Positions 29,851-38,887 are shown, counted from the stretch's first letter. The stretch: 64,000 nt of DNA from Actinomadura latina NBRC 106108 (GCF_001552195.1 NZ_BCQS01000003.1:806001-870000), one strand, 5' to 3'. Notes: a model not told the origin generated them from the sequence alone. Made by a program: numbers and translations.

Positions 29851-31194
29851 GTGGCTCGTCTGTTCGGGACCGACGGCGTGCGCGGGCTCGCCAACCGCGA
29901 CCTGACCGCACCGCTCGTCATGGACCTGTCCGTCGCGGCGGCGCGGGTGCTGGGCGAGCAGGGCGCGTTCAAAGGCCACCGGCCGCTCGCCGTGGTCGGG
30001 CGCGACCCGCGGGCCTCCGGTGAGTTCCTGGAGGCCGCCGTCGTGGCGGGCCTCGCCAGCTCCGGGGTGGACGTGCTGCGCCTCGGCGTCCTGCCGACCC
30101 CGGCCGTCGCGTACCTGACCCACGCGCTGGACGCCGACCTCGGCGTGATGCTGTCGGCGTCGCACAACCCGGCCCCCGACAACGGCATCAAGTTCTTCGA
30201 CCGCAGCGGCTACAAGCTGCCGGACGAGATCGAGGACCGGATCGAGGCGCGGCTGGGCGAGGAGTGGGACCCGCCGACCGGTGCCGGCGTCGGCCGCGTC
30301 CGCGAGGCGCACGGCGCCGTCGAGCAGTACGTCGCGCACCTGCTGTCGACGGTCACGGTGTCGCTGGACGGCCTGCGCGTCGTGGTCGACTGCGCGAACG
30401 GTGCGTCCTGCGACGTGGCGCCGGAGGCGCTGCGCCGCGCCGGCGCCGAGGTCTACACGATCGGCGCGGCGCCGGACGGCCTGAACATCAACTCGGGCTG
30501 CGGCTCCACGCACCTGGAGGCGCTGCGGGACGCCGTCCGCGAGCACGGCGCGGACGTGGGCATCGCGAACGACGGCGACGCCGACCGCTGCCTGGCCGTG
30601 ACCGCGACCGGCGAGGTCGTGGACGGCGACCAGATCATGGCCATCCTCGCCCTCGACCTGCGGGAGTCGGGCGCGCTGCCGTCCGACACCGTCGTCGCGA
30701 CGGTCATGTCGAACCTCGGCTTCAAGCTGGCCATGCGGGAGGCCGGGATCACCGTGGTGGAGACCGCGGTCGGCGACCGGTACGTCCTGGAGGCGATGAA
30801 GGCGGGCGGCTTCGGGTTCGGCGGCGAGCAGTCCGGCCACGTCATCATGCTGGACCACGCGACGACCGGCGACGGCGTCCTGACCGGCCTGCACCTGGCG
30901 GCCGCGATGGTCCGCCGGGGCCGCCCGCTGGACGAGTTGACCAAGGTGATGACCCGGCTGCCGCAGGTGCTCATCAACGTCCGGGACGTCGACAAGAACC
31001 GTGCGAAGACGTCCTCGGAGCTGGCCGGGGCCGTCGCCGCCGCGGAGGCGGACCTGGGTGAGACGGGCCGTGTCCTGATCCGGCCGAGCGGCACCGAGCC
31101 GATGGTCCGCGTGATGGTCGAGGCGGCCTCGGAGGACCAGGCCCAGTCGGTCGCCGAGCACCTCGCCGGCGTCGTGAAGACCGCGCTGGGCTAG
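29851..31194 (+). CDS. glmM: phosphoglucosamine mutase
   Basis: GlmM converts glucosamine-6-phosphate to glucosamine-1-phosphate on the way to UDP-GlcNAc for the cell wall. The 447-residue product has the catalytic serine in [17 protein letters not shown] (about residue 100), the Mg-binding DGDADR near residue 243, the sugar-binding GGEQSGH and the phosphate-binding [11 protein letters not shown]. The GTG start has GGGAG about 8 nt upstream. With glmS at 43617 it covers two steps of one pathway. Its stop overlaps the convergent 31191 gene by 4 nt. Confidence 0.98.
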   Translation: MARLFGTDGVRGLANRDLTAPLVMDLSVAAARVLGEQGAFKGHRPLAVVGRDPRASGEFLEAAVVAGLASSGVDVLRLGVLPTPAVAYLTHALDADLGVMLSASHNPAPDNGIKFFDRSGYKLPDEIEDRIEARLGEEWDPPTGAGVGRVREAHGAVEQYVAHLLSTVTVSLDGLRVVVDCANGASCDVAPEALRRAGAEVYTIGAAPDGLNINSGCGSTHLEALRDAVREHGADVGIANDGDADRCLAVTATGEVVDGDQIMAILALDLRESGALPSDTVVATVMSNLGFKLAMREAGITVVETAVGDRYVLEAMKAGGFGFGGEQSGHVIMLDHATTGDGVLTGLHLAAAMVRRGRPLDELTKVMTRLPQVLINVRDVDKNRAKTSSELAGAVAAAEADLGETGRVLIRPSGTEPMVRVMVEAASEDQAQSVAEHLAGVVKTALG

Positions 31195-31496
31195 CGCTCG
31201 TCGATCTCCAGGCGACCCACCTTGAGGTGCTTGATCTCGACGGTCCCGGCCTCGAGGTGGGCGATGACGGCGCGTTTCACCACGAGCTTGCCGATCGCGA
31301 CGGCGCCGATCGCCAGCGCACCGAGCGCCATCGAGCCCACCGCCAGCGACCCGAGCCCGTTCCCGAGCCGCACCGTGAGCCCGGTCGCGGACGCCCCGGT
31401 CACCTCCGCCCCGGTCGCCCGCGCGCCGACGCCCCGCTCCGTCCGGACCCTCGGCCGCTCGTCCGCCGTGCCCTGCTCGTTGACTTCGTCGCTCAT
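31191..31496 (-). CDS. Pentapeptide-periodic small protein, function unknown
   Basis: The 101-residue product has a charged N-terminus (about 22 residues) and then a strict five-residue period from about residue 23 to 98. Units look like [VTLI]-G-x-[LMV]-x: [35 protein letters not shown] and so on, about 15 units. This resembles a beta-helical solenoid more than a membrane helix, although residues 48-73 are hydrophobic enough to insert. Related proteins occur in actinomycetes without a known role. It converges on glmM with a 4-nt overlap. Confidence 0.65.
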   Translation of the reverse strand: MSDEVNEQGTADERPRVRTERGVGARATGAEVTGASATGLTVRLGNGLGSLAVGSMALGALAIGAVAIGKLVVKRAVIAHLEAGTVEIKHLKVGRLEIDER

Positions 31497-31554
31497 CGGA
31501 CGAGCATATTCGGCCGTGCGGTGACCCGAGCGCCGGCGGACGCGGGCCCGGCGG

Positions 31555-32352
31555 TCATCCGCCGCACAGGTCGAGCATGATCTTCTTGTCGGCGTCCGTG
31601 ACCGGCAGGTCGTACTTCAGCGCCACCTGTGCGAAGCGGACGCTGTAGGAGCAGCGGACGCGCTTGTTCGGCGGCAGCCACGACGCCGGGCCGGAGTCGC
31701 TCTTGGCCCCGTTGAGCGGGCCGTCCACCGGGATGAGGTTCAGCGGGTCGTTGGCGAGGGATTCGCGCTTGTCCTTCGACCAGCGCGCCGCGCCCATCTG
31801 CCAGCCGTACGACAGCGGGATCACGTGGTCGATCTGGACGGCCGTCGCGTGCGCCTTCTTCCACTCGATCGTCTTGCCGGAGTACGGGTCGTGCAGCGTG
31901 AGGGAGATGATCACGCAGTCGGACCCGGACCGGTAGCGGACCTTCTCGCCGTCGCGCTTCAGCAGGTCGTTGCGCGTGTCGCAGCCGTTGTGCGCGAACG
32001 GCACGTCGGGTGCGCTGTCCATCCACGCGTAGCCGAACTTGTCGCGCTCGTAGCCGGTCTTCGGGCCGCGTCCCTTGGTGTCGACCTTCTCGATGAGCTT
32101 GCGCGCCTCGGCCCGGTCGCCGCCGGAGGTGATGGCGGCGAGGCCAGGCTTGGTGCCCTTGGGGTTGTCGAGCGGGCTGGCCGCGTTCCCGTCGCCCTGG
32201 CCGGACACGGCGCCGCCGGGCGCTTCGGACGGTGCACCGGCGTTCAGAGTCGCCTCGCAGCCGGACAGCGCCAGCGGGACGGCGAGTGCGAGCGCCGCCG
32301 CGGCCAGCAGCCTCCGGCCCGGTTCCCGCCGAATCCGGTCATGTCGCGTCAT
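31555..32352 (-). CDS. HNH/DUF1524 family nuclease lipoprotein
   Basis: The 265-residue product has a signal peptide ending in the lipobox LSGC (Cys32), a Ser/Gly/Pro linker, and a C-terminal domain of the DUF1524/GmrSD-C HNH type. Key motifs are QIDHVIPLSYGWQMGA (the DHV histidine is catalytic in the family) and NDPLNLIPVDGPLNGAKSD with WLPPN. It probably acts as an extracellular, membrane-tethered nuclease. Such proteins are common single genes in actinomycetes. The ATG at 32352 has a GGTGG-type purine run upstream. Confidence 0.85.
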   Translation of the reverse strand: MTRHDRIRREPGRRLLAAAALALAVPLALSGCEATLNAGAPSEAPGGAVSGQGDGNAASPLDNPKGTKPGLAAITSGGDRAEARKLIEKVDTKGRGPKTGYERDKFGYAWMDSAPDVPFAHNGCDTRNDLLKRDGEKVRYRSGSDCVIISLTLHDPYSGKTIEWKKAHATAVQIDHVIPLSYGWQMGAARWSKDKRESLANDPLNLIPVDGPLNGAKSDSGPASWLPPNKRVRCSYSVRFAQVALKYDLPVTDADKKIMLDLCGG

Positions 32353-32473
32353 GCCGTCACCACCCTGGGGTCGTTGTCGTTATTTTTCACCAATAGGCAT
32401 GCAAATAGCCGATCAAACCGCATGTCGTACCGCCGCCGCCACACGACCCCTCCGTTTGCGGCACCATTGGCCG

Positions 32474-33430
32474 GTGCTGCATCTGAGAGCGATCGTCCCG
32501 GCGGACCGCACCGAGGCCGTCTGCGCGGTGCTGGCAGACTGCGCCGGCGCCACCAACGTCGTCGTCATCGGAGGCGCCGCCCGGTCCCCGCGCGGCGACC
32601 TCCTGACCGCCGACATCGCCCGCGAATCCGCCAACGAGGTGCTGGACGCGCTGCGCGCCATGGACGTCCACCGGGACGGGTCCATCGCGCTCGACAAGGT
32701 CGACCTGACGCTGTCGCATACCGCCGACCAGGCCAAGGAGCGGGCGCCCGGGCATGGCGACGACGCCGTCATCTGGCAGGAACTCGACCGGCAGGTCACC
32801 GAAGGAACGGCGCTGACCTGGTCGTTCGTCGCGTTCCTCGCGCTCGCCACGCAGCTGGCGGGGATCGCCGCGCTGATCGACTCGCCGGTGCTGGTGGTCG
32901 GCGCGATGGTCCTCGGGCCGGAGTTCGGCGCGGTCGCCGCGATCTGCTACGGGCTCGTCCGATGGCGGCCGGGGCACATCGTCCAGGCGGTGCGGGCGCT
33001 GGCCGTCGGGTTCGCCGTCGCGATCGTGCTCACCTATGTGTGCGCCCTGGTCAGCCGGTGGATCGGGGTGATCGAGCTGGACCGGCTGCCCGACCAGCGC
33101 CCGCTCACCGCGTTCATCTACAGCCCGGACCGCTGGTCGTTCATCGTCGCGCTGCTCGCCGGCGGCGCCGGGGTGCTGTCGCTCACCGCGGGCAAGTCGT
33201 CGGCGCTGGTCGGGGTGTTCATCTCCGTCACCACCGTGCCCGCCGCCGGGAACCTCGCGGTCGCGCTGGCGCTCAAGCACGGCAGCGAGATCACCGGCTC
33301 ACTGCTGCAGCTCGCCGTCAACTTCGCCGGAATGATCATCGCGGGGACGCTCACGCTGCTCGTCCAGAAGGCGCTGTGGGGCGTCGTTCTCCGGCGGGGG
33401 CGACGTCCGGCCGCCGGACGTCGTACTTAG
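32474..33430 (+). CDS. DUF389 domain membrane protein
   Basis: The product from GTG 32474 (318 residues) begins LHLRAIVPADRTEAVCAVL, a small ferredoxin-like N-terminal domain. The membrane domain (about residues 110-305) has around six helices, including SPVLVVGAMVLGPEFGAVAA, LAVGFAVAIVLTYVCALV and NLAVALALKHGSEITGSLLQL. This is the DUF389 family (TIGR00341-like); its transport substrate is unknown. The frame extends further upstream, but that is antisense to the nuclease gene and not family-like. Divergent from the nuclease. Confidence 0.85.
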   Translation: MLHLRAIVPADRTEAVCAVLADCAGATNVVVIGGAARSPRGDLLTADIARESANEVLDALRAMDVHRDGSIALDKVDLTLSHTADQAKERAPGHGDDAVIWQELDRQVTEGTALTWSFVAFLALATQLAGIAALIDSPVLVVGAMVLGPEFGAVAAICYGLVRWRPGHIVQAVRALAVGFAVAIVLTYVCALVSRWIGVIELDRLPDQRPLTAFIYSPDRWSFIVALLAGGAGVLSLTAGKSSALVGVFISVTTVPAAGNLAVALALKHGSEITGSLLQLAVNFAGMIIAGTLTLLVQKALWGVVLRRGRRPAAGRRT

Positions 33431-33503
33431 GTCGCCGCAAGACTGGACGAAAGGCTGCCCCCGCATAGCACTTCAGGGTGACGTGCCGCCCGATACCAGC
33501 CGC

Positions 33504-33509
33504 TAAATT
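33504..33509 (+). promoter_or_regulatory. -10 element giving a likely leaderless ABC operon transcript
   Basis: TAAATT lies 6 nt upstream of the ATG at 33516, with no Shine-Dalgarno sequence between. A GTGACG (33478-33483) is a loose -35 at 20 nt. Transcription would start at or next to the start codon. Confidence 0.35.
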
Positions 33510-33515
33510 CGGACC

Positions 33516-34463
33516 ATGCCGATAATCGCCACCCAGGGCCTGACGATGAGGTTCCCCCGGGTGACCGCCTTGGACGACCTCAACGTGGCCGTCGAACCGG
33601 GCGTCGTCGGGCTCGTCGGAGCCAACGGCGCCGGCAAGTCGACGCTCATCAAGATCCTGCTCGGGCTGCTGCCGCCGACGTCCGGCACCGCGACCGTGCT
33701 GGGCCTCGACATAGCGCGCGAGGGCCTGCGGATCCGGGAGAGCGTCGGGTTCATGCCCGAGTACGACTGCCTGCCGCCGGACGTGTCCGCGACCGAGTTC
33801 GTCGTGCACATGGCCCGCATGTGCGGGCTCCCCCCGGCCGCCGCCCGCGAACGCGCCGCCGACACGCTCCGGCACGTCGGCCTGTACGAGGAGCGCTACC
33901 GCCCCATCGGCGGATACTCGACCGGCATGCGCCAGCGGGTGAAGCTCGCGCAGGCCCTCGTCCACGACCCGAAGCTCGTGTTCCTGGACGAGCCGACCAA
34001 CGGCCTCGACCCGGCCGGACGCGACGAGATGCTCGACCTGATCCGCCGCATCGGCGCCGAGTTCGGGATCAGCGTCCTCGTCACCTCCCACCTGCTGGGC
34101 GAGCTGGAGCGGGTCTGCGACCACGTCGTCATCATCGACGGCGGCAGGCTGCTGCGGTCCCAGGCCGTCGAGGCGTACACGACCGCGAGCGGCGTGCTGA
34201 CCGTCGAGGTCGACGAGGGACGGGACGTGCTCGGGCAGCACCTCCACGACCAGGGCGTGTCCGTCCATCCGGAGGGCCGGTTCCTCATCGTGGACATCGC
34301 CGGCGAGACGACCTACGACCAGATCCGCGACGGCGTCGCCGGCCTCGGGCTGCGGCTGATCCGGATGGAGCAGCGCCGCCACCACATCGAGGAGGTCTTC
34401 CAGACCGGGCCGCCCGCGCCGCCGGCCCCCGCCGGAACCGTCCAGCAGGGAGCGCCGCGATGA
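33516..34463 (+). CDS. ABC transporter ATP-binding protein (first pair)
   Basis: The 315-residue ATPase has Walker A VGANGAGKSTLIK near residue 37, signature YSTGMRQRVKLAQAL near 132, Walker B LVFLDEPTNGLDP near 152 and the switch histidine in VTSHLLGELE. A C-terminal extension of about 90 residues follows. It forms the first half of a four-gene operon with 4-nt overlaps throughout. It resembles exporters of the ABC-2 type; the substrate is unknown. Confidence 0.92.
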   Translation: MPIIATQGLTMRFPRVTALDDLNVAVEPGVVGLVGANGAGKSTLIKILLGLLPPTSGTATVLGLDIAREGLRIRESVGFMPEYDCLPPDVSATEFVVHMARMCGLPPAAARERAADTLRHVGLYEERYRPIGGYSTGMRQRVKLAQALVHDPKLVFLDEPTNGLDPAGRDEMLDLIRRIGAEFGISVLVTSHLLGELERVCDHVVIIDGGRLLRSQAVEAYTTASGVLTVEVDEGRDVLGQHLHDQGVSVHPEGRFLIVDIAGETTYDQIRDGVAGLGLRLIRMEQRRHHIEEVFQTGPPAPPAPAGTVQQGAPR

Positions 34464-35338
34464 GCACGAGCACGATCCACGACATCGGCTACCGCCACTA
34501 CGACGGGCGCCGCAACGGCCGCGCCTACGTGATGCGGTCGCTGTACGTGCACAACCTGCGCGCAGCGTTCGGGCTCGGACGCCCCGCGCGGGCCAAGGTC
34601 ATGCCGTTCCTGCTGGTGGCGATCATGATGCTGCCGGCCGCCGGGTCGGTCGCCGCGTTCGCGTTCAGCAAGGAGCCGGACGCCCTGTTCCGCTACTCCT
34701 CCTACGTGAACATCATGCAGGTCATCGTGGCGATCTTCCTGGCCACGCAGGCGCCGGTGCTGGCCTCGCGGGAGGTGCGCTTCCACGTCATCCCGCTGTA
34801 CTTCTCGCGCCCGGTCGGCCATCTGGACTTCGTCCTGGCGAAGGCCGCCGCCCTGACGACCGCGCTGTTCGCGCTGATGGCGGTGCCCGTCACCGTCCTG
34901 TACGTCGGCGGCCTGATCACCAAGATGCCCGACTCCGGCGAGCAGCTGCTGAAGTACCTCGGCGCCTTGGTCGGGTGCGTGCTCTACGCGCTCGTGCTGG
35001 CCGCGATCGGGATGGTGGTCGCCGCGTTCACGCCGCGCCGCGGCTTCGGCGTCGCCGCGGTCATCGCCGTCTACATGATCAGCGCCGCGTTCGTCGGCGC
35101 CGTGCAGGGCATCGCCGAGGCGGAGACGAACTTCACCCTGCAGGGCTGGATCGGGCTGGGGACGCCGTTCAACCTCGTGGACATCGTCCAGGTCCGGCTG
35201 CTCGGCGCGCAGTCGTCCTCGCCCGGCATCGCGCCCGGCATCACCGGCGGCGCGGTCGCGCTCGCGGTGTGCGCCGTCATCGTCCTCGGCTCGATCGCGG
35301 TCCTGTACCGCCGTTTCCGGAAGGCGGGCCTGTCATGA
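34460..35338 (+). CDS. ABC-2 type transporter permease (first pair)
   Basis: The 292-residue product starts STSTIHDIGYRHYDGRRNGR, a cytoplasmic segment typical of this actinobacterial permease type. About six hydrophobic helices follow: FLLVAIMMLPAAGSVAAFAF, VIVAIFLATQAPVLAS, ALTTALFALMAVPVTVLYVG, ALVGCVLYALVLAAIGMVV, AAVIAVYMISAAFVGAV and ALAVCAVIVLGSIAVLY. The ATG overlaps the preceding ATPase stop by 4 nt (ATGA). It probably pairs with the ATPase at 33516. Confidence 0.88.
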   Translation: MSTSTIHDIGYRHYDGRRNGRAYVMRSLYVHNLRAAFGLGRPARAKVMPFLLVAIMMLPAAGSVAAFAFSKEPDALFRYSSYVNIMQVIVAIFLATQAPVLASREVRFHVIPLYFSRPVGHLDFVLAKAAALTTALFALMAVPVTVLYVGGLITKMPDSGEQLLKYLGALVGCVLYALVLAAIGMVVAAFTPRRGFGVAAVIAVYMISAAFVGAVQGIAEAETNFTLQGWIGLGTPFNLVDIVQVRLLGAQSSSPGIAPGITGGAVALAVCAVIVLGSIAVLYRRFRKAGLS

Positions 35339-36249
35339 GTGAGTTGGTCCTGGAGGACGTGTCCCGCTGGTACGGGAATGTCGTCGCGGTCAACGGCGTG
35401 TCGATGAAGGTCGGGCCGGGCGTGACCGGTCTGCTCGGCCCGAACGGCGCCGGCAAGTCGACGCTCATCCACATGATGGGCGGGTTCCTCGCGCCGTCGT
35501 CCGGCAGCGTCACGCTGGACGGGAAGCCGATCTGGCGGAACCCGGGCGTCTACCGCAGCCTGGGGCTCGTTCCCGAGCGGGAGTCGGCGTACGACTTCCT
35601 CACCGGCGAGCAGTTCATCGTCGCGATGGCGAAGCTGCACAAGCTGTCCGACCCGGCCGCCGCCGCCCGCCGCGCCATCGGCCTCGTCGAGATGGACTAC
35701 GCCGCGCAGCGCCCGATCGGCAACTACTCCAAGGGCATGAAGCAGCGGATCAAGATGGCGTCCGCCCTGGTGCACGACCCGCCCGTCCTGCTGCTGGACG
35801 AGCCGTTCAACGGGATGGACCCGCGGCAGCGGCTCCAGCTCATGGACCTCATCACCCGGATGGCCGAGGAGGGGCGCACGATCCTGTTCTCCTCGCACAT
35901 CCTGGAGGAGGTCGAACGGCTGGCCAGCCACATCGAGGTCATCGTCGCGGGCCGGCACGCCGCGTCCGGCGACTTCCGCAAGATCCGGCGGCTGATGACC
36001 GACCGGCCGCACATCTTCGCCGTCCGCTCGTCCGACGACCGGCGGCTCGCCGCCTCGATCATCGCGGACGGCTCGGCCCGCAGTGTCCAGCTCACCGACA
36101 AGGGGCTGCGGATCGAGGCGGTCGACTTCCAGCGCTTCACCCTGCTGCTCCCGCAGCTCGCCCGCGACGCGGACGTCCGGCTGTGGGAGGTCTCCCCGGC
36201 GGACGAATCCCTCGAAAGCGTCTTCTCCTACCTGGTGGCCAGCCGATGA
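35335..36249 (+). CDS. ABC transporter ATP-binding protein (second pair)
   Basis: The 304-residue ATPase has Walker A LGPNGAGKSTLIH near residue 37, signature YSKGMKQRIKMASAL, Walker B VLLLDEPFNGMDP and switch histidine in FSSHILEEVE. It is a clear paralogue of the ATPase at 33516 but has F rather than T in the D-loop region. The ATG overlaps the permease stop by 4 nt. Confidence 0.92.
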   Translation: MSELVLEDVSRWYGNVVAVNGVSMKVGPGVTGLLGPNGAGKSTLIHMMGGFLAPSSGSVTLDGKPIWRNPGVYRSLGLVPERESAYDFLTGEQFIVAMAKLHKLSDPAAAARRAIGLVEMDYAAQRPIGNYSKGMKQRIKMASALVHDPPVLLLDEPFNGMDPRQRLQLMDLITRMAEEGRTILFSSHILEEVERLASHIEVIVAGRHAASGDFRKIRRLMTDRPHIFAVRSSDDRRLAASIIADGSARSVQLTDKGLRIEAVDFQRFTLLLPQLARDADVRLWEVSPADESLESVFSYLVASR

Positions 36250-36962
36250 ACCCGACGATTGCGATGATCACGTTCCGGGGGATGCTCGGACGCAAGCGCG
36301 CGCTGCTCCTGATGGGGCTGCCGCTGATCCTGCTGATCCTGGCGGTCGTGCTGCGCGCCGCAGGGCAGGACGACCTGGACGTCTCCGCGGGCGTCCTGCA
36401 GCGGTTCGGGCTCGCCACGCTGCTGCCGCTGCTCGCGCTGATCGCCGGCACCGGCGTGATCGGCCCGGAGATCGACGACGGCCAGATCATGTACGTGCTG
36501 ACGAAGCCGATCCCCCGCGAGGTGATCGTGCTGACGAAGCTCGTCGTGGCGATCGTCCTGACGACGGCGTTCGCGACCGTCCCGACGCTGTTCGCCGGCC
36601 TCATCCTCACCGGGACGACGGCGCAGCTGACGCCCGCGTTCACGGTCGGCGTCCTGGTCGGCGGCGTCGCCTACAGCGCGGTGTTCGTCGCGCTCGCCGT
36701 CGCGAGCCGCAACGCGGTCACGATCGGCCTGCTGTACGCGCTGGTCTGGGAGTCGCTGCTCGGCAACTTCGCGCCGGGCGCCAAGTCGGCGTCCATCCAG
36801 CAGTGGTGCCTGTCCATCACGGACGCGCTGACGGACGCCTCCCCGGTCACCTCGACCGTCGACCTGCCGCTGGCGATCACGCTGCTCGTCCTGGTCACCG
36901 CCGCGGCGACCCTGCTGGCGACCTTCCGGCTCCGCTCCCTCCCGGTCGCCAGCGCCGACTGA
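36246..36962 (+). CDS. ABC-2 type transporter permease (second pair)
   Basis: The 238-residue membrane protein has helices at about 20-36, 55-75, 100-125 (LVVAIVLTTAFATVPTLFAG), 133-155, 160-180 and 212-228. It carries GPEIDDGQIMYVLTKPIPREVI, a cytoplasmic loop typical of NosY-like ABC-2 permeases. The ATG overlaps the second ATPase by 4 nt, ending the operon. The two ATPase/permease pairs could form one hetero-complex or two exporters. Confidence 0.88.
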   Translation: MNPTIAMITFRGMLGRKRALLLMGLPLILLILAVVLRAAGQDDLDVSAGVLQRFGLATLLPLLALIAGTGVIGPEIDDGQIMYVLTKPIPREVIVLTKLVVAIVLTTAFATVPTLFAGLILTGTTAQLTPAFTVGVLVGGVAYSAVFVALAVASRNAVTIGLLYALVWESLLGNFAPGAKSASIQQWCLSITDALTDASPVTSTVDLPLAITLLVLVTAAATLLATFRLRSLPVASAD

Positions 36963-37053
36963 CGGGCAGCGGCCCGCCGGGGACCGGCGGGCCTCCCGTC
37001 CGGATCCGCGAGGCGATCGCCGCCTTCTGGCGGCGGTCTCACCGCCGGTCCGG

Positions 37054-37350
37054 TCAGTAGGCCTCGGGTGTTCCGGTGACGAGGGTCGTTACGGGATACC
37101 CGTCCAGCTCTTGTGGCACATCGCGCCGCACGGATTCGCTCGTGACGTGGACACGGATGACGTCGGTCCCGTCCGGTGCACGGCTCTGGTCCAGCCCCAC
37201 GACGCCGTCGATCGACAGGATCCGCTCCGCGTGCCGCTGTATCGCCTGCGCCATGGACGGCGGGTGGGGCGGCGGACCGGACGATGCCGCCGCCCCTGCC
37301 GGAGAGTCATGGGGAGACTCGTGATCCTGCGGTTCTCGGCCCTTTCCCAT
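37054..37350 (-). CDS. Standalone NAL1-type N-terminal-domain protein
   Basis: The 98-residue product has a Pro/Ser-rich disordered N-terminus (about 30 residues) and a small folded part: AQAIQRHAERILSIDGVVGL, DGTDVIRVHVTSESVRRDVP, QELDGYPVTTLVTGT. The pattern of V-x-G-hydrophobic, a V-x-V strand, then P-x-E-x-D-G-Y-P-V matches the small domain that precedes the protease in many bacterial NAL1-like trypsin-fold proteins. AGGAGAGG lies 3 nt before the ATG. It is 19 nt downstream of the protease gene and likely cotranscribed. Confidence 0.6.
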   Translation of the reverse strand: MGKGREPQDHESPHDSPAGAAASSGPPPHPPSMAQAIQRHAERILSIDGVVGLDQSRAPDGTDVIRVHVTSESVRRDVPQELDGYPVTTLVTGTPEAY

Positions 37351-37369
37351 GACCTCTCCTGTGCCGGCG

Positions 37370-38434
37370 TCAACTACGGGTGTGGAGCTCGATCTCGAGT
37401 GCGCTCAAGACCTTGGAGATCGGGTTCGCGTAGGTGATCCCCCTCTCCGAGCCCGCGAAGAGCAGACCCACCGGATTCTTCGGTGCGTCCCACGTCCAGA
37501 TGCAGGACCCGGAGTCGCCGGGCGCCGAGAAGCGGGTCCCTTCGGCGCCCTGGATCGTTATCTGCTCGCGGAAGAACGCCCGCAGGGTTCGGTTCCGGTA
37601 GTTGACCACGCCGCACCAGCCGAGACCGGTCACGGTTCCCCGGGTGCGTCCAGTGGTGCGGCCGGACTTTCCGACCTGCATGCCCTGCGTGGCGAGGACG
37701 GGCTGATCGCTGATGTCGAAGTAGCTGACCGTGCCTCCGTCCGTGTAGCCGATCTGCGGCGTCACCGTGTCCGGATCGCACTCGGCGACGGCGCAGTCGA
37801 CATAGTTCGCCGGGCGCTCCTGTCCGTCGACGAAGTGCAGCTGCACGAATTCCAGCAGCTCGGCGATCTCGTCCTCCGGGCAGCGCCCGCGGTCGCGGAC
37901 GGCCGGCTGCGAAATGCGCTCGCCGGGCTCCGCGTCGTTCAGGCGGGCGATGACGTGGTTGTTGCTGAGCAGGAGCACCCGGTCGTCGTCCGGGTCCGTG
38001 TGCTTCGCCAGGCAGCCGAGCGTGCCGGCTCCCCGCGACCGGCAGTTGCCGATCGAAAAGCCGCCCGGGGCGGGCCGGACGAGTTTCTTGTTGTCCTCCA
38101 GTGCTTCGATGACTCCGCTGGTGATGAAACGAATGGGGACGTCGCCCGCCGACCGGACCCCCATCGCGTCCACGACGGTGGACCGGGCGTCATCATGGGT
38201 CGCCGATTCCGCCAGGTGCACATCGACGACCGGTGACGACGTACCCCCGGCGTCCGCCTCAGCCAGCCCGATGGAGACTCCCTGCACATTCCCTGCCCCC
38301 CGGAAGTCATCGGCGAAATCGGCGCTGGGCTGATGCTGGATCTCGGCCTCGATGGCTGCGGCGATCTCGTCTCTCACCGCCATGATCTCAACCGGTACGG
38401 AAGCGGACCAAGGTTGCGAATTATCGCTGCTCAT
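37370..38434 (-). CDS. Trypsin-like serine protease, NAL1-like
   Basis: The 354-residue product has an N-terminal helical and small alpha/beta domain (residues about 15-125) and a chymotrypsin-fold domain. The likely catalytic triad is His160 (LLSNNHVIA), Asp213 (YVDCAVAE) and Ser308 (APGDSGSCIW). No signal peptide is seen, so it may act in the cytoplasm. GGAGGG lies 9 nt before ATG 38434. It sits third in a four-gene minus-strand cassette. The family includes plant NAL1 and many uncharacterised bacterial proteases. Confidence 0.82.
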   Translation of the reverse strand: MSSDNSQPWSASVPVEIMAVRDEIAAAIEAEIQHQPSADFADDFRGAGNVQGVSIGLAEADAGGTSSPVVDVHLAESATHDDARSTVVDAMGVRSAGDVPIRFITSGVIEALEDNKKLVRPAPGGFSIGNCRSRGAGTLGCLAKHTDPDDDRVLLLSNNHVIARLNDAEPGERISQPAVRDRGRCPEDEIAELLEFVQLHFVDGQERPANYVDCAVAECDPDTVTPQIGYTDGGTVSYFDISDQPVLATQGMQVGKSGRTTGRTRGTVTGLGWCGVVNYRNRTLRAFFREQITIQGAEGTRFSAPGDSGSCIWTWDAPKNPVGLLFAGSERGITYANPISKVLSALEIELHTRS

Positions 38435-38494
38435 GAATTAATTCCCTCCATCAAAAGACCGCACCGAGACGGTGCGATGTCCGTGCCGATCCCG

Positions 38495-38887
38495 CTACGG
38501 GACCACTACGTAGACGCAGCCGGGATCGCTGCTCGCGCTGAGCTTCAATGCGTTCTGCACCGCCGCCTTCACCGTGTCGGCGTGGTGCGGGTCCCGCGGG
38601 ATCTGCAGGCTGTCCGCCAGGCAGATCACCGCGTACGTCGCGTTTCCTCCCTTCGCGCTGATCTGCTGGCCTTTTCCGTAGCAGTGACCGGTGTTGTCGA
38701 TGACCTCGAACCCGAGGCCCTGGTTGTCAATGCGGACGGGATTGCGCCCGCTGGAGGAGATGATGGTGCGGCCCGTACGCCACAGGTCCACGAACTCGAT
38801 ACCGTCGGCCTGGTCGCCGATCTGCCTCCGGACGGTCCGATTCGTCTGATCGAGCGTGCGCGGCCTGCCTTGCAGCAACTGCACCAT
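38495..38887 (-). CDS. Hypothetical protein in the protease cassette
   Basis: I do not recognise this 130-residue product. It begins VQLLQGRPRTLDQTNRTVRRQ and contains GIEFVDLWRTGRTIISSSG, VIDNTGHCYGKGQQIS and the C-terminal SDPGCVYVVVP. There is no signal or membrane segment; it looks like a small soluble alpha/beta protein. GAGGAGAG lies close to ATG 38887, which was chosen over the longer open frame. It lies 60 nt before the protease gene and probably shares its transcript. Confidence 0.6.
   Translation of the reverse strand: MVQLLQGRPRTLDQTNRTVRRQIGDQADGIEFVDLWRTGRTIISSSGRNPVRIDNQGLGFEVIDNTGHCYGKGQQISAKGGNATYAVICLADSLQIPRDPHHADTVKAAVQNALKLSASSDPGCVYVVVP

Noticed and set aside
31825..33468. 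547-codon plus-strand frame
   Set aside because: It is antisense to the nuclease lipoprotein and out of frame with the DUF389 gene; arginine-rich, no motifs.
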